From Haloferax marinum (lineage in GTDB: Archaea; Halobacteriota; Halobacteria; Halobacteriales; Haloferacaceae): a stretch of 64,000 bases of DNA. Under the pieces are notes generated by a model. It ran no database searches and was not told the DNA's origin. It was given only the letters and a program-made list of their open reading frames with translations. Position numbers and translations under genes: made by a program. The stretch spans positions 2,790,001 to 2,854,000 of the forward strand of contig NZ_WKJQ01000001.1 of assembly GCF_009674625.1 (NCBI RefSeq), given 5' to 3'. Shown piece after piece: positions 55,258 to 62,892 of this stretch (its first letter is position 1; every line of letters begins with the position of its first letter).

Positions 55258-55986
55258 ATGGCAAAACAGCCCCATCTCCTCGTCGAAGAGGGCGACGTAA
55301 ACGACATCGCGCTCATCCCCGGTGACCCTGGCCGTGTCGACCGTATCGCAAAGCAGTGTGAGAACGTCGAAGAAGTCGCTGAGAACCGCGAGTACAAAGT
55401 CGTCAACGCAGAGTACGAGGGCGTTCCGCTGACCATCTCCTCGACGGGTATCGGCTGTCCGTCGGCCGCAATCGCGCTCGAAGAACTCTCCCGCGTCGGC
55501 GTGGAGACGTTCATCCGCGTCGGCACCATCGGCGCGCTGCAGGAAGATATCGAAATCGGTGACATGATAGTCGCGACGGGCGCGGCCAAAGAAGAAGGCA
55601 CGTCCAAGCGCTACGAGTCGGAAGTCTACCCGGCGGTCCCCGACTACGACGTCCTCACGTCGCTCGTCGACGCGGCGGAAGCGAACGACGAAGACGTACA
55701 CGTCGGTCCCATCGTCTCCGACGACGCGTTCTACAACGAGTCCGACGAGTACGTCGAAGACTGGAACGCCGCAGGCCTCCTCGCCATCGAGATGGAGGCG
55801 GCGACCGTCTTCTCGCTCGCCCGCCGGAAGGGTCTCCGCGCCGGGGCCATCTGTACGGTCGATGGCAACCTCGTCGCCGGCACGCAGAAGGGTGCCGACT
55901 CCGACGAAGAACTCCCCGAGAAGGCGAAGAACAACGTCGAGCGCGCCATCAGCATCACGCTCGACGCCGTCACAGACCTCGCGTAA
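55258..55986 (+). CDS. udp: Uridine phosphorylase
   Basis: Udp cleaves uridine with phosphate to uracil and ribose 1-phosphate. The 242-residue protein is a NP-I family phosphorylase. It has phosphate-binding IALIPGDPGRVDRIA, TGIGCPSAAIALEEL and RVGTIGALQEDIEIGD, and the ribose-binding GLLAIEMEAATVFSLA. It could accept other nucleosides. It likely feeds ribose 1-phosphate to the PfkB kinase encoded upstream. Confidence 0.92.
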   Translation: MAKQPHLLVEEGDVNDIALIPGDPGRVDRIAKQCENVEEVAENREYKVVNAEYEGVPLTISSTGIGCPSAAIALEELSRVGVETFIRVGTIGALQEDIEIGDMIVATGAAKEEGTSKRYESEVYPAVPDYDVLTSLVDAAEANDEDVHVGPIVSDDAFYNESDEYVEDWNAAGLLAIEMEAATVFSLARRKGLRAGAICTVDGNLVAGTQKGADSDEELPEKAKNNVERAISITLDAVTDLA

Positions 55987-55995
55987 CGACGCGCA

Positions 55996-57405
55996 GTGGA
56001 CATCCGACAGTTACCGGCCCGCGTCGTCGCACGCGTCAGCGACCTCCGCACACGGATTCGGCGGATGGAGCGGCGCGAAGCGGTCGCGTTCGGTCGGTGG
56101 ATAGAGAACACGAACAACCTGCTGCACCTCACCGTCTTACTCGTCATCCCGCTTCTCATCGCGGGTGTGACGTTCGTCTCGAACGCGGTGAGCACGCTCT
56201 CGTTCCTTCTGTTCCCGCCACTCGCCTCTGGGTCGTACACGCTGTTTTCCGACCCGGAAGGTCAGTATGCGTCGCCGGTGAAGTTCGTCCTCGCACTCAC
56301 CGTGGGCGCACTCTGTGGCCTCGTCGCCTACGGATTCACCACGTGGTTCTACGGGCCGACGGGAACTGCAATCGTCCACCCGTCGTCTGCTGCACTGGCA
56401 ATCTTTCTCGCCGGTGCCGCGACGTGGGCACTCGACATCGAAGCGCCCTCGGCGTTCTCGACGGCGCTGTTGACGCTCGTCACTGGAGAGGTGAATCCAG
56501 AAGAGTACGTGGTGAGTATCTTTTTCGCGAGCGTCGTCATCGCCATCGTCTTCGCGATATGGCGCGACGAGTTCTACGAACGCCGTGCCGAGTATCTCTA
56601 CGGCACTGTCACGGGCGACGACCACGTCCTCGTCCCGATGCGAGGCGAGACGGCAGAACGGACCGCCTTCTTCGCTGCCAAACTCGCCGCCGCGCACGAA
56701 GCAGGGAAAGTCGTGCTCTTAGACGTGCTCTCGCCCGACGAGGCCACAGCGGGAGGGTCCACAGAGGAAGACGTAACTGACGTTACCGACGCCGCGGTCG
56801 AACGACTCGAACGAAGTGCACACCACATCCGGACGCGTCTGGGAGTCCCCGTCGAAGTCGTCGTCGCTCGCGGCGACCCACTCTCGGCGACTGTCGAAGC
56901 GGCCGAGAACACGAACTCGGACCTCGTGGTGACGCCGTACGAAGAAGACCGAGGACTGTTGTCGGATTACGTCCGAGACCTGTTCGGCGGCAAGTACGAC
57001 ACCGTCGCGTTTCGGTCGGTCGGAGCGTCGTATCGCTGGGACCGTATCCTCGTGCTCGTCGCTCGGCCGGGTGACACTGCCCACGGGATGATAGACTTCG
57101 GAACTCGGTTAGCCGGAAAGACGGGGAGCGTGAGCGTCACGACCTGTATCTCCGCAGAAGTCGAGCGTCGGCGGGCGGAGTCGAAACTCGCGAACCTCGT
57201 CGAGACGGTCGATGGCAACATCGAGACGCGGGTTGCTCGGACCGACGTGACGAAGTTTATCACCTCGAACGCCGAGTCGTACGACCTCGTGGTTCTCGGG
57301 TCGAGTGGAGAGCGGTCTAGCGCGTCTCGGTTCATCGCGCCGCCGACGTTCGAACGCATCAGAGAGATCGACTGCGACGTCGCCGTCTTCGACCGCGGGA
57401 ACTAA
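55996..57405 (+). CDS. HPP-domain membrane protein fused to two UspA domains
   Basis: The 469-residue protein has a four-helix HPP domain in residues about 40-195 (LLFPPLASGSYTLFSDPEGQ and FYGPTGTAIVHPSSAALAI) followed by two universal-stress-protein domains. The first starts at HVLVPMRGETAERT near residue 213. The second starts near DRILVLVARPGDTAHG and ends LVVLGSSGERSSASRF. It starts at GTG, 9 bp after udp. HPP proteins have been linked to nitrite or anion transport; the Usp parts may bind nucleotides and regulate it. Confidence 0.86.
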   Translation: MDIRQLPARVVARVSDLRTRIRRMERREAVAFGRWIENTNNLLHLTVLLVIPLLIAGVTFVSNAVSTLSFLLFPPLASGSYTLFSDPEGQYASPVKFVLALTVGALCGLVAYGFTTWFYGPTGTAIVHPSSAALAIFLAGAATWALDIEAPSAFSTALLTLVTGEVNPEEYVVSIFFASVVIAIVFAIWRDEFYERRAEYLYGTVTGDDHVLVPMRGETAERTAFFAAKLAAAHEAGKVVLLDVLSPDEATAGGSTEEDVTDVTDAAVERLERSAHHIRTRLGVPVEVVVARGDPLSATVEAAENTNSDLVVTPYEEDRGLLSDYVRDLFGGKYDTVAFRSVGASYRWDRILVLVARPGDTAHGMIDFGTRLAGKTGSVSVTTCISAEVERRRAESKLANLVETVDGNIETRVARTDVTKFITSNAESYDLVVLGSSGERSSASRFIAPPTFERIREIDCDVAVFDRGN

Positions 57406-57454
57406 TCGCAGAGAACTACTCACCGGGAACTACTCGACGAGAACTACTCGCCGC
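57399..57454. repeat. 14-bp tandem repeat spanning two convergent stops
   Basis: Four 14-bp units start at 57399, 57413, 57427 and 57441, each beginning GAACTA. In unit 1 the bases read TAA for the plus-strand gene; in unit 4 CTA is the TAG stop of the minus-strand gene. Both stops thus use the same unit position. Confidence 0.9.
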
Positions 57455-58673
57455 CGTCGTCGGCGGTTCCGGTAGAGTCACCGGGAGTGCTGGCATCGGT
57501 GTCGGCGTCCGATACCATCTCGTCGGGTTGCTCTTCGAGGAGTCGTTCTTCGACCGTCTCGAGTCCGCCGCCACCGATGGCAGACTCTGCGAGGAAGTGA
57601 CCACCGAGTGCGGCCGGACTGATGACCGTGTTCGCACCGGCGCGCCGGAGTTTCGGTTCGTTTTCTCGCTGTGTCGCCGCCGCGACGATGTGGATGTCGG
57701 GGTTGAGTTGCCGAGCAGTGAGGATGGCGAGTGCGTCTTCGGCGTCGTTGTTGGTCGCGACGATAGCCGAGCGAGCGACTTCGACGCGGGCGCGTCTGAG
57801 CGACTCTTCGTCGCTCGGGTCGGCGGTGAACACGTCGTAGCCTCTGTCAGAGAGACGCTGTGCTCGCTCTGCGTTCGGCGTGACGATGAGTACGTCGGCG
57901 CGGTCTTCGAGTTCTTCGAGAATCGGTTCGGTCAGTTCCCCGTGTCCGAGGACGAGGACGTGGTTGTCGAGGATTTCGAGTTGTGATTCGGTCATGCGTC
58001 CAAGTGCTTTGGTGAGTCGTGCTTCGATGGCGGGCGTGAGAAGGACACCGAGCGCCACTGCGAACGTCGCGACAGTGAGGAGTAGGGCCGTCATCCCGAA
58101 CAGTCTCGCCACCGCCGTCTGCGGGTAGATGTCTCCGTACCCGACCGTACTGCCGGTGACGAGCGCGAAGTAGAACGCGTCGAACAGCGTGTCGATACCG
58201 TTGAACTGCTCGCGAAGGGCGTATGCTCCTGCTGTGGCGTAGGTCTGTGCGCCAGCGATGGCCAAGAGTGCCGACAGTTGTGTGAGGTTGAGGTCGAGGT
58301 CGCGGTCGAACGCGCGGTAGTTGAGCGCGAGGAGGACGAAACTGATGACGGAAAAGCCGATGAGTGGCAACGCGCGTTCTGGCGACTGGATGAGTCCCTG
58401 TGCGGCGGAGACTGGCAGGAGGATGACCGACGAATACCACGCCGAGCGGAGGCGGCGTCGAAGGCCGTAGACGCTGACGAGGAGCAGGAACCCGGTGAGT
58501 GTGCCGGTGAATCCCGCCGTGATGCGAATCACATCGGGAACGACCGATGCGAGCACCCCGCCGGTCACGGGCGAACTGATGTTGATGATACCAGTCGCTG
58601 CCGAGAGGATGGCGACGATGAACACCGTCGTTACTGTCGTCCGAGCACCGACCCAGTCGCGTACCGACACCAT
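57444..58673 (-). CDS. Potassium channel with RCK (TrkA-N) domain
   Basis: The 409-residue protein has five or six helices. The last two surround the selectivity filter TGSTVGYGDIYP near residue 190, a two-helix K+ pore. A cytoplasmic RCK/TrkA-N Rossmann domain follows (HVLVLGHGELTEPILEELED with GHGELT nucleotide-binding turn, RSAIVATNNDAEDALAIL). The tail is acidic. I chose MVSVRDWVGART; the longer frame overlaps the divergent promoter region. It is divergent from two TrkA-C proteins. Confidence 0.9.
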   Translation of the reverse strand: MVSVRDWVGARTTVTTVFIVAILSAATGIINISSPVTGGVLASVVPDVIRITAGFTGTLTGFLLLVSVYGLRRRLRSAWYSSVILLPVSAAQGLIQSPERALPLIGFSVISFVLLALNYRAFDRDLDLNLTQLSALLAIAGAQTYATAGAYALREQFNGIDTLFDAFYFALVTGSTVGYGDIYPQTAVARLFGMTALLLTVATFAVALGVLLTPAIEARLTKALGRMTESQLEILDNHVLVLGHGELTEPILEELEDRADVLIVTPNAERAQRLSDRGYDVFTADPSDEESLRRARVEVARSAIVATNNDAEDALAILTARQLNPDIHIVAAATQRENEPKLRRAGANTVISPAALGGHFLAESAIGGGGLETVEERLLEEQPDEMVSDADTDASTPGDSTGTADDGGE

Positions 58674-58798
58674 GTCGCCAGCATGTCTGCGTGGCACACG
58701 AAAAAAGGGTTGGAAATCGGCCGAATACGACGAAGGAACAGAGCGCATCTGTGACCCACACCACGGTCACGTGTGACTGTCTCACGAGCGCCGGCACG

Positions 58799-58806
58799 CA
58801 TTTATC
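58799..58806 (+). promoter_or_regulatory. TATA element of the TrkA-C pair
   Basis: ATTTATCT lies 23-30 nt before the ATG at 58829, a clear leaderless promoter in the 155-bp gap between divergent genes. Confidence 0.55.
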
Positions 58807-58828
58807 TCGTCAGTGAGTGAATTGGGCT

Positions 58829-60034
58829 ATGGCTTCACTCCCTGTCGAAGTTGTCTACGGGTTGTACTTCGGCATCCTCACGGGACTCGTCCCTGCCGCC
58901 GTCGCGTGGCTCTTCGGGTTCGGATTCCGATACGTGACAGGGGTCACCATCCCCGGCCTCGCAGTCGTCGTCTTCAGCGTCGCTATCGCCGGGGCGAGTG
59001 GCGGCCTCATGGCCCTCACCGACCCGACGATTACTCAATCGGACAACCAGGTTCGGTTGACCGTCGCGCTGTTGGTCGTGTTGATGGGCGCGCTCTACGC
59101 GCACAATCGTGGAGACGCGTTCGCCAACGAGATTCCTCGCAAGATGTCGCTCCGGAAACTCACCGAGCGGACGCTCTCGACCGACGTCGTCGAACTCGTG
59201 GGTGGGCGCGGACAAGTTCGCGTCACCGTCACGCGAGAGGTCGACGATATCGAGGGCTACCCACCGGTCCCCGTCGAGGTTCGAAACGGCATCCGCGACG
59301 GAGAGTGGACGTTCCCGGCGGACATCCCGCTCGTGGAACTCGAATCGCGGTTCGCAGACCGCCTCCAGACCGAGTTCGACCTCGTCGCGGTGGAAGTCGA
59401 GATAGACGAACAGGCCCGTGCCACCGTCGCTGCGGCCGCTCCCCTCGGCGGCCTCTCGAAGCGCCTGCCTGCCGGAAAGCGTGCCGTCTCGCTCGAAGCA
59501 CTCGTTCCGACGGGTCTCGCGACGGGTGACGACGTCGTCGTCACGACAGACGAGGGGACCGTCTCCGGGAACGTCGTGGGCGTCGATTCGGTCGCAGAGG
59601 CGGCCGACAAAGACGACGAAGATGACGACGACGCACCGAAAGCGGCACCCCGTGCACCGACTGCAATCGGCGGGGAGGGCCGCGTTACGGTCGCAGTCGA
59701 CAGACCCGACGTGGAGTCGTTGCTCGGAAGCGACTCGAAGCAGTTCGTCGTCAAATCTCGCGGTGTCCGCCGTGAGTTCGAACTCGTCTCACTGCTCCGA
59801 CGGGCAGGAAAACGGTTCACGAGGGTTTCGGTGGGTGAAGACGGCCCACTCGATGGTGTGACACTCAGAGAGGCGAGCGTCCGCGACAGATACGGCGTCG
59901 CCATCCTCGCCGTCCGACACGGTGGGACGTGGACGATTGCACCGCGCGGCGACCAGGCCGTCTCGGCCGGTGATACGGTGTACGCAGTCGGGTCACGAAC
60001 CGACCTCGACGCGTTCGAGGAGGAGATTGCATGA
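58829..60034 (+). CDS. Membrane-anchored TrkA-C (RCK_C) protein, first
   Basis: The 401-residue protein has three N-terminal helices (YFGILTGLVPAAVAWLFGFG; GLAVVVFSVAIAGASGGLM; VRLTVALLVVLMGALY), a middle domain (DDIEGYPPVPVEVR...LPAGKRAVSLEALVPTG) and a C-terminal TrkA-C domain (VTLREASVRDRYGVAILAVR, AGDTVYAVGS). It has no pore motif. It may sense nucleotides or ions for the nearby channel. It overlaps its paralogue by ATGA. Confidence 0.83.
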   Translation: MASLPVEVVYGLYFGILTGLVPAAVAWLFGFGFRYVTGVTIPGLAVVVFSVAIAGASGGLMALTDPTITQSDNQVRLTVALLVVLMGALYAHNRGDAFANEIPRKMSLRKLTERTLSTDVVELVGGRGQVRVTVTREVDDIEGYPPVPVEVRNGIRDGEWTFPADIPLVELESRFADRLQTEFDLVAVEVEIDEQARATVAAAAPLGGLSKRLPAGKRAVSLEALVPTGLATGDDVVVTTDEGTVSGNVVGVDSVAEAADKDDEDDDDAPKAAPRAPTAIGGEGRVTVAVDRPDVESLLGSDSKQFVVKSRGVRREFELVSLLRRAGKRFTRVSVGEDGPLDGVTLREASVRDRYGVAILAVRHGGTWTIAPRGDQAVSAGDTVYAVGSRTDLDAFEEEIA

Positions 60035-61437
60035 TGGCCGGCCTCGCAGTCGTCGACCTCGTCGCGGCCGCAGTCGGACAGGTGTCGGTCCCATCGTCGA
60101 GCGACCCACTCGTCAGAAACGTCCTCCGTGTCATCGGACTCATCGTGGGTGCGTTCCTCGCGTCGGGCGTCGCCGCGCTCACGTATCGGTGGTACACTCG
60201 GGAGGTCATCCCGCGAGCACTCGCCGTCCTCTTTGGGGCGTCGGTCGTCGCCCTGTATCTGAACACCGTCGGCCTGTTCGGCGACTTCGTCACTGGAACC
60301 GACACCGAGGTGTTCCAACTCGAACGAGTACTGTTCAATACGTCGGCGCTGGCGGGTGCGGCACTCGTCTCTCCGGTCGGTCGAATCGCTGGTGACCGAC
60401 TCGCGACCGACGTGTTCGCCGTCGCCGGCGCGACGGAACTCGACGCCGACGTCAGCCGTCTCGTTCGCACCGTCGGTCGCGTCCAGACGGTGACTCTTCC
60501 CGACGATATCGGCGACATCGAAGGCTACGACCCGGTCTCTGAGAGTATCAAATCACAGTTGAGCGGGAATCGACTCCTGTTTCCACGGCGACTCACCGAG
60601 ACCGAACTCCGTGAGCGACTCGCCGAACGTGTCAAAGACGACCACGGCGTCGGCCACGTCGACGTCGAGTTCGAAGACGGTGACGTGTCGTATCTCGCTC
60701 TCGGGAGTCGGGCCGCCGGTATCGGCCCCACGCTCTCACCTGGGACCGTCGCTCTCGCGATTCACGGCGACCCCGGACCGGGTGCGGCCGCCGGCGACCC
60801 AGTGCAGGTGTGGGCAGTCCCCACTGCCGACGAGACAGCCAACGCAGACGAGTCTGGCGGGGCAGAGTCAGCACAGAGCGGAAACGGCGAAGTGAGTCCG
60901 AATACCGAGGCCGGACCCCGTGAGTCGAATCCGACACGAATCGCGTTCGGGGAGCTCCGCGGCGTCGCAGACGACGTCGCCACTGTCGCACTCGACGAAG
61001 AAGACGCCGAGCGACTGACCGGTGCCGAAACGTATCGCATCGTCACGCTCCCGGCGGACCCACGGGTCGACCGCGAGTTCGCCTCACTCCTGCGGAACGC
61101 CGACGAGACGATGGCAGTTACGACGATTCGTCCGGGCGCGGAACTCGATGGGAGACTCGTCTCCGACGTGGAGACGACTGTCGTCGCGATTCGACCGTCG
61201 AGTGGGTCGGTCGATGCGATTCCTGCTCGTCGCACCGAACTTCGTGCCGGAGACACGCTCTACGTGGTCGGCAGACCGGAGATACTCCGAAAGGTCGAAC
61301 GGCAGGCAACGACAGACGAAACCAGCCAGTCTGACGGCGAAGACGACGATTCCGAGACCGGGAGTGGAGGCGACGATAGGACGAACACCCACTCCGAATC
61401 GGACGCGACGACGACACGATCGGGGGCGCAATCCTAA
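60031..61437 (+). CDS. Membrane-anchored TrkA-C (RCK_C) protein, second
   Basis: The 468-residue protein is a divergent paralogue of the preceding one: three N-terminal helices, DDIGDIEGYDPVSESIKSQL, LSPGTVALAIHGDPGPG and a C-terminal TrkA-C domain (LDGRLVSDVETTVVAIR, AGDTLYVVGRPEIL). Ser/Glu-rich linkers and an Asp/Ser-rich tail make it longer. The ATG overlaps the previous stop, preceded by GGAGG, so both are made together and may form a heteromer. Confidence 0.82.
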   Translation: MMAGLAVVDLVAAAVGQVSVPSSSDPLVRNVLRVIGLIVGAFLASGVAALTYRWYTREVIPRALAVLFGASVVALYLNTVGLFGDFVTGTDTEVFQLERVLFNTSALAGAALVSPVGRIAGDRLATDVFAVAGATELDADVSRLVRTVGRVQTVTLPDDIGDIEGYDPVSESIKSQLSGNRLLFPRRLTETELRERLAERVKDDHGVGHVDVEFEDGDVSYLALGSRAAGIGPTLSPGTVALAIHGDPGPGAAAGDPVQVWAVPTADETANADESGGAESAQSGNGEVSPNTEAGPRESNPTRIAFGELRGVADDVATVALDEEDAERLTGAETYRIVTLPADPRVDREFASLLRNADETMAVTTIRPGAELDGRLVSDVETTVVAIRPSSGSVDAIPARRTELRAGDTLYVVGRPEILRKVERQATTDETSQSDGEDDDSETGSGGDDRTNTHSESDATTTRSGAQS

Positions 61438-61463
61438 TGACTACCGAGCGACGAGGCGATAGT

Positions 61464-61727
61464 ATGGAGTGGAAACTGTTCGCTGACCTCGCAGAGGTTG
61501 CGGGCGCGCGCACCATCAGCGTGGACGTAGCGGGTGACGCCACCGTCGGTGACGCGCTCGACGCACTCGTCGGGTCGCACCCGTCGCTCGAATCGCGGGT
61601 GTACGCCGACGACGGCGAGTTGTACGAACACATCAACGTCCTGCGAAACGGTGAGACTGCCGCGCTGGACGACGACGCACAGCGAGGCGACGAACTCGCG
61701 CTCTTCCCACCCGTCAGCGGTGGGTGA
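61464..61727 (+). CDS. samp1: Ubiquitin-like small archaeal modifier protein SAMP1
   Basis: The 87-residue beta-grasp protein starts MEWKLFADLAEVAG and ends VSGG. It is very similar to Haloferax SAMP1, which is adenylated by UbaA at the terminal Gly-Gly, attached to lysines of target proteins, and also supplies sulfur for molybdopterin as MoaD. LFPPVSGG is the functional tail. I chose the ATG giving MEWKL; an in-frame ATG at the previous stop is less likely. UbaA is not encoded in the window. Confidence 0.94.
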   Translation: MEWKLFADLAEVAGARTISVDVAGDATVGDALDALVGSHPSLESRVYADDGELYEHINVLRNGETAALDDDAQRGDELALFPPVSGG

Positions 61728-61746
61728 GGCGAAAACAGGCGACGAG

Positions 61747-61806
61747 GAGCGAACTGCCGGCGAGTGGAGCGAACTGCCGGCGAGTGGAGCGAACTGCCGG
61801 CGAGTA
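61747..61806. repeat. 20-bp tandem repeat, three copies
   Basis: GAGCGAACTGCCGGCGAGTG repeats at 61747, 61767 and 61787 (the last ends GAGTA). The array starts 20 bp after the samp1 stop and ends 7 bp before the stop of the convergent SDR gene. Confidence 0.95.
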
Positions 61807-61812
61807 TGGGTT

Positions 61813-62892
61813 TCAGGCCATCGCGTCCGACCGGACGTCCGGATTTTCCCGAACGAAGGCGACTAACTCCGAGACGTAGGACTCGAACGCTGGCGGTTCG
61901 ATACCGGTGCCAGCGAGGTGGCTCCGTGCGTTTCCACCGACGTACCGGGTCGGGTGGGTGAAGTACGGCAGGGTCTCCGGTTCGATATCCACGGCCAACC
62001 TGAGCGCCTCCCACCGTTCGAGGGCCGACTGCGCGAGACCGACGGGTGTCGGTGTTGGAACACCGACGCGGTCTGTCGCGTCGAGGAGCGCGCCGGTGAA
62101 CTCCCGAATCGTCGGCGGGTTCGGGTCGCACAACTGGTAGGTGACGTTCTCCGAGCGGTCGAGACTCGAGAGATGGTCGATGGCGTCGACGACGTAATCT
62201 CGCGGCACGACGTTCAACTCCGCGGCGTCAGGGTCTCCGAGTCGCGGGACGAGTGCGACGCGGGGTTGGCGGAGAAGCCACCGAATCAGGTAGTACGGAC
62301 CGTCGTACTTCTGTGTCTCGCCGGTTCGACTGTCACCGACGACGATGGCCGGTCGGTAGACGGTCGCTGGAACGTCGCCCGACTCCATTCGGTCGCGGAC
62401 GAGCACCTCGGCGCGAAACTTCGTCTCCTCGTAGTGATTGTTGAACGACTGGCCGACGTCGAGGTCTGATTCGGTGAAGACGCCGTCGTATCGGCCGCTG
62501 ACGTAGCAGGTGCTGACGTAGTGGAGTCGTTCGACGTCGGCCGCTTCGGCGAACTCTAGAACGTGTCGTGTGCCGTCGACGTTGACCGCCTGCCCGAGTT
62601 CGGGCGAGACCGCGAGGTCGTAGACTGCAGCGAGGTGGAACACCGATTCGACACGTGATTCGAGGTCGGAACGTGTCGTCGCAGAGAGACCGAGTGTCGA
62701 GTCGGTGATGTCGCCTTCGACGAGCGTTACCGTCTCGTTCCAGTGTGGGCCCAGAAGGTCGAACGCGCGTCTCTCGGCCGCGTCGCGGTAGCGTGGTTGG
62801 ACGAGACAGACGATTTCGTCGGTTCGGTCGGTGAGACGTTCGACGAGTGCGCTCCCGAGAAATCCGGGAAAGCCGGTGAGGAAGACGCTCAT
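61813..62892 (-). CDS. Extended SDR, thioester reductase-like
   Basis: The 359-residue protein has an extended Rossmann fold: TGFPGFLGSALVERL at the start, then DITDSTLGLS, VFHLAAVYDL and the catalytic YEETK motif (NNHYEETKFRAEVL). It resembles male-sterility/thioester-reductase domains that reduce acyl thioesters to aldehydes. A C-terminal helical part follows. The start codon overlaps the stop of an aldehyde dehydrogenase gene (ATGA), which suggests that both act on the same aldehyde. Confidence 0.87.
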   Translation of the reverse strand: MSVFLTGFPGFLGSALVERLTDRTDEIVCLVQPRYRDAAERRAFDLLGPHWNETVTLVEGDITDSTLGLSATTRSDLESRVESVFHLAAVYDLAVSPELGQAVNVDGTRHVLEFAEAADVERLHYVSTCYVSGRYDGVFTESDLDVGQSFNNHYEETKFRAEVLVRDRMESGDVPATVYRPAIVVGDSRTGETQKYDGPYYLIRWLLRQPRVALVPRLGDPDAAELNVVPRDYVVDAIDHLSSLDRSENVTYQLCDPNPPTIREFTGALLDATDRVGVPTPTPVGLAQSALERWEALRLAVDIEPETLPYFTHPTRYVGGNARSHLAGTGIEPPAFESYVSELVAFVRENPDVRSDAMA

